This document shows, in pieces, positions 5,766 through 7,437 of a DNA stretch of 7,437 nt. Numbering within the stretch: the first letter of the stretch is position 1; the number at the start of each line of letters is the position of its first letter. This DNA is from Chloroflexota bacterium. Its GTDB lineage: Bacteria > Chloroflexota > Anaerolineae > Anaerolineales > E44-bin32. The stretch lies in NCBI GenBank assembly GCA_026390045.1, contig JAPLGR010000178.1:1-7437 (forward strand), written 5' to 3'. The notes beneath the pieces were generated by a model that saw only the letters and a program-made list of their open reading frames with translations, did not search any database and was not told the origin of the DNA. The translations under genes and the position numbers were made by a program.

Positions 5766-6677
5766 TCAATCAGGGGTGTCAAGGCGGATGTGGCAGTAAG
5801 AATCGTAGCGTTCAGGGCTCACCAGGCCGCGCTCGACGGCGGCCATCACGGCGCAGCCCGGCTCGTGCAGGTGTGTGCAGTCGTTGAAGGCGCAGTCTGC
5901 CACCAGTTCCCGCAGCTCAGGGAAGTACCCATCGAGCTCTTCCGGCTCGATGTCCCATAGCGCGAAGGCGCGCAAGCCGGGCGTATCGGCCACATATCCA
6001 CCGATGTCCAGCGCCAGCAGCTCGGGCACGACCGTCGTGTGCGTCCCCTTGCCCGTCACCTGACTGACCTCGGCCGTGTGCAGCCCAAGCCCCGGCTGGA
6101 TCGCGTTCAGCAGGCTGGACTTGCCCACGCCGGATGGCCCAGCAAAGACCGAAATCTTGCCTGCCAGCGCCTTGCGCAGGCTCTTGACCCCCTTGCCAGT
6201 GACCGCTGAAGTGTAGTGAACCGGATAGCCCAACCGAGCGTACTCGTCGAACTCGGCCCGCGCCGCGCGCTCCACAACCAGATCGATCTTGTTGGCGCAG
6301 ATGCGCGCGGGGATCTGTTCGCGTTCGGCCGTCACCAGCAGCCGGTCCAGCATGCGAAAGTTCGGGTCGGGATCGGCGCAGGCCACGATGAAGACGACCT
6401 GGTCGGGGTTGGCGACGATGACCTGCTCCGCCTTGCGGCCCGGCGCCTGCCGCGAGAGGACCCGCTCGCGAGGCAATACCTCTTCAATAATCCCCGTGCC
6501 GTCGTTGAGCAGCGACACGCGCACGCGGTCGCCAACCGCTGCGGCGTCGCCCGTGCGCGGCCCGCGCTTGAGCTTGCCGCGCAGCTGGGTCACGACGCGG
6601 CGTTCGTCGATCGCCACCTCGAAGAACCCCGACTGGGCGCGCACGATCAGGCCGGGGAGGGCGGGTGACTCGGACAT
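5766..6677 (-). CDS. rsgA: Ribosome small subunit-dependent GTPase A (RsgA/YjeQ)
   Basis: The 303-residue product is a circularly permuted GTPase that acts late in 30S subunit maturation and has GTPase activity stimulated by the 30S subunit. Domain order is as expected: an N-terminal OB fold (about 8-75, GLIVRAQSGFFEV then GDRVRV), then the permuted G domain. Its motifs run G4 NKID (129-132), G5 TSA (156-158), G1 P-loop GPSGVGKS (180-187), G2 with THTT (212-215) and G3 DTPG (231-234). The C-terminal zinc motif has C262, C267, H269 and C275 in the family pattern CxxxxC-x-H-xxxxx-C. All key residues are intact and the length is typical. The ATG at 6677 was chosen; a GTG at 6713 would add 12 residues and overlap the upstream gene. 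The PBP gene ends 4 bases before this start, so the two are very likely one operon with translational coupling, since no clear Shine-Dalgarno sequence is seen. Confidence 0.95.
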   Translation of the reverse strand: MSESPALPGLIVRAQSGFFEVAIDERRVVTQLRGKLKRGPRTGDAAAVGDRVRVSLLNDGTGIIEEVLPRERVLSRQAPGRKAEQVIVANPDQVVFIVACADPDPNFRMLDRLLVTAEREQIPARICANKIDLVVERAARAEFDEYARLGYPVHYTSAVTGKGVKSLRKALAGKISVFAGPSGVGKSSLLNAIQPGLGLHTAEVSQVTGKGTHTTVVPELLALDIGGYVADTPGLRAFALWDIEPEELDGYFPELRELVADCAFNDCTHLHEPGCAVMAAVERGLVSPERYDSYCHIRLDTPD

Positions 6678-6681
6678 GCTG

Positions 6682-7437
6682 CTACGGGGTTGGGGTTTCG
6701 GTGGGCTCGCCACCCTCGGGCGTCGGCGTGCGTACCACGCCGATCTGCGACTCCCACGGGTACAGCGTGAACGGCCGCCCGAAGAAGTACGACTCGATCA
6801 CGCGGCGGAAGATCGGCGCCGCCCATTCCGACCCTTCGCCCTGATACTCCACCAGCACCGCCACGGCGATGTCCGGCATGTCGGGGTCGTTGCGGAACGT
6901 GTACCCAGCGAACCAGGCATGCGACTCGGTCCCCTCACCGCTGGTCGCGGTGCCAGTCTTGCCCGCCATGTCAATGTTGAGCCCGAGGAAACGCCGGTAG
7001 GCCGTTCCCTTCGGCTCGCGGATCACCAGCGTCATCGCCTGCTGGACGAACGCAAGGTTCTCAGCTGAAACCGGCAGCGTGCTCTGCGCCACCGGCTGGA
7101 ACTGGCGGCTGACCGCGCCCTCCGCGGTCTGGATTGTCTCGACCATCTGCGGTTGGTAGAGCGTACCACCGTTGCCGACGGCAGCGACGAAACGCGCCAC
7201 CTGAAGGGGTGTGACGCCCATCGATGCCTGGCCGATGGCCAGCTGCACCGAGTCGCCGGCGTTCCACTCCCGGCCGAGGTTGGCCAGCGTCCACTCCGGA
7301 TCCGGCACCAGCCCTGGCTTGTCGCCGATCTCAATGCCCGCCACCTGGCCGAGTCCGAATCCCTTGGCCATGTCGGACAGCGCAGTCGGGAAGCCGAGGT
7401 TGAACAGCTGGTACCCGATGTGCCAGAACCATGGGTT
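6682..7437 (-). CDS. Class B penicillin-binding protein, transpeptidase C-terminal part (runs off right edge)
   Basis: The open frame continues to the window edge, giving 251 residues of the transpeptidase domain and so no start codon; an internal ATG at 7371 is not the start. Visible hallmarks, numbered from the first residue in view, are NPWFWHIGYQL (1-11), probably beginning at the last residue of the SxN motif, then the FGLG turn and GIEIGD. These are followed by WNAGDSVQLAIGQASMGVTPLQVARFVAAVGNGG (57-91) and the KTGTA active-site motif (160-164). The SxxK serine lies outside the window. The enzyme cross-links peptidoglycan outside the membrane and is the target of beta-lactams. The arrangement is closer to PBP2 (elongation) than to FtsI, but this is not certain from half a protein. 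The C-terminus is a Thr-Pro-Glu-rich tail (RTPTPEGGEPTETPTP), a common linker style in Chloroflexota exported proteins. rsgA follows after 4 bases. Confidence 0.9.
   Translation of the reverse strand, partial: NPWFWHIGYQLFNLGFPTALSDMAKGFGLGQVAGIEIGDKPGLVPDPEWTLANLGREWNAGDSVQLAIGQASMGVTPLQVARFVAAVGNGGTLYQPQMVETIQTAEGAVSRQFQPVAQSTLPVSAENLAFVQQAMTLVIREPKGTAYRRFLGLNIDMAGKTGTATSGEGTESHAWFAGYTFRNDPDMPDIAVAVLVEYQGEGSEWAAPIFRRVIESYFFGRPFTLYPWESQIGVVRTPTPEGGEPTETPTP

Noticed and set aside
6678..6713. GTG start for rsgA at 6713
   Set aside because: It adds only a Pro/Ser-rich dozen residues that overlap the PBP gene's end; the ATG at 6677 gives the normal RsgA N-terminus.
6682..7371. Treating the PBP as a complete gene starting at the ATG at 7371
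   Set aside because: The same frame is open to the window edge and the residues upstream (NPWFWHIGYQL) belong to the conserved transpeptidase domain, so this is a truncated view of a longer gene.
1..7437. CRISPR array, tRNA or rRNA, insertion sequence, phage or defence genes
   Set aside because: No spaced direct repeats, cloverleaf, transposase, terminal inverted repeats or defence domains were recognised; the gaps are all under 140 bases.

Overview
The window is GC-rich and fully coding apart from short gaps; the longest intergenic stretch is 135 bases. It looks like a chromosomal housekeeping region of a Chloroflexota bacterium, possibly Anaerolineae. That placement is an inference. It rests on the GC content, the divergent CoaE fused to a GNAT-like domain, the Thr-Pro tail of a penicillin-binding protein, and a membrane protein with an inactive-looking PP2C domain and a beta-propeller. 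No rRNA, tRNA, CRISPR array, insertion sequence or phage gene was seen.

Layout. On the minus strand, positions 1225 down to 1 hold a BioF2-like (CelD/BcsL type) GNAT acetyltransferase, followed after 5 bases by the N-terminus of a DMT/EamA transporter that runs off the left edge. A short divergent promoter region (about 1250-1319) separates this pair from a plus-strand pair. The plus-strand pair is a 701-residue protein (PP2C-like domain, one membrane helix, extracytoplasmic beta-propeller) and a complete EamA transporter. A C-rich imperfect palindrome and a near-consensus sigma-70-type promoter follow. They lead into coaE, whose product is dephospho-CoA kinase with an extra C-terminal GNAT-like domain. 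A strong hairpin lies between coaE and the convergent minus-strand genes. Those are rsgA (ribosome assembly GTPase) and, upstream of it by 4 bases, the C-terminal half of a class B penicillin-binding protein that enters from the right edge.

How they work together. The PBP (septal or elongation peptidoglycan cross-linking) and RsgA (30S maturation) appear to be co-transcribed, joining cell-wall growth to ribosome assembly. CoaE makes coenzyme A, and its extra domain belongs to a fold that normally binds acetyl-CoA, so an in-cis sensing role is conceivable. The most unusual protein is the PP2C/beta-propeller fusion. Each of the four positions where PP2C enzymes carry metal-binding aspartates appears to be substituted, so it is more likely a signalling pseudophosphatase or scaffold than an enzyme. 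Its promoter sits so close to the ATG that the mRNA is probably leaderless.
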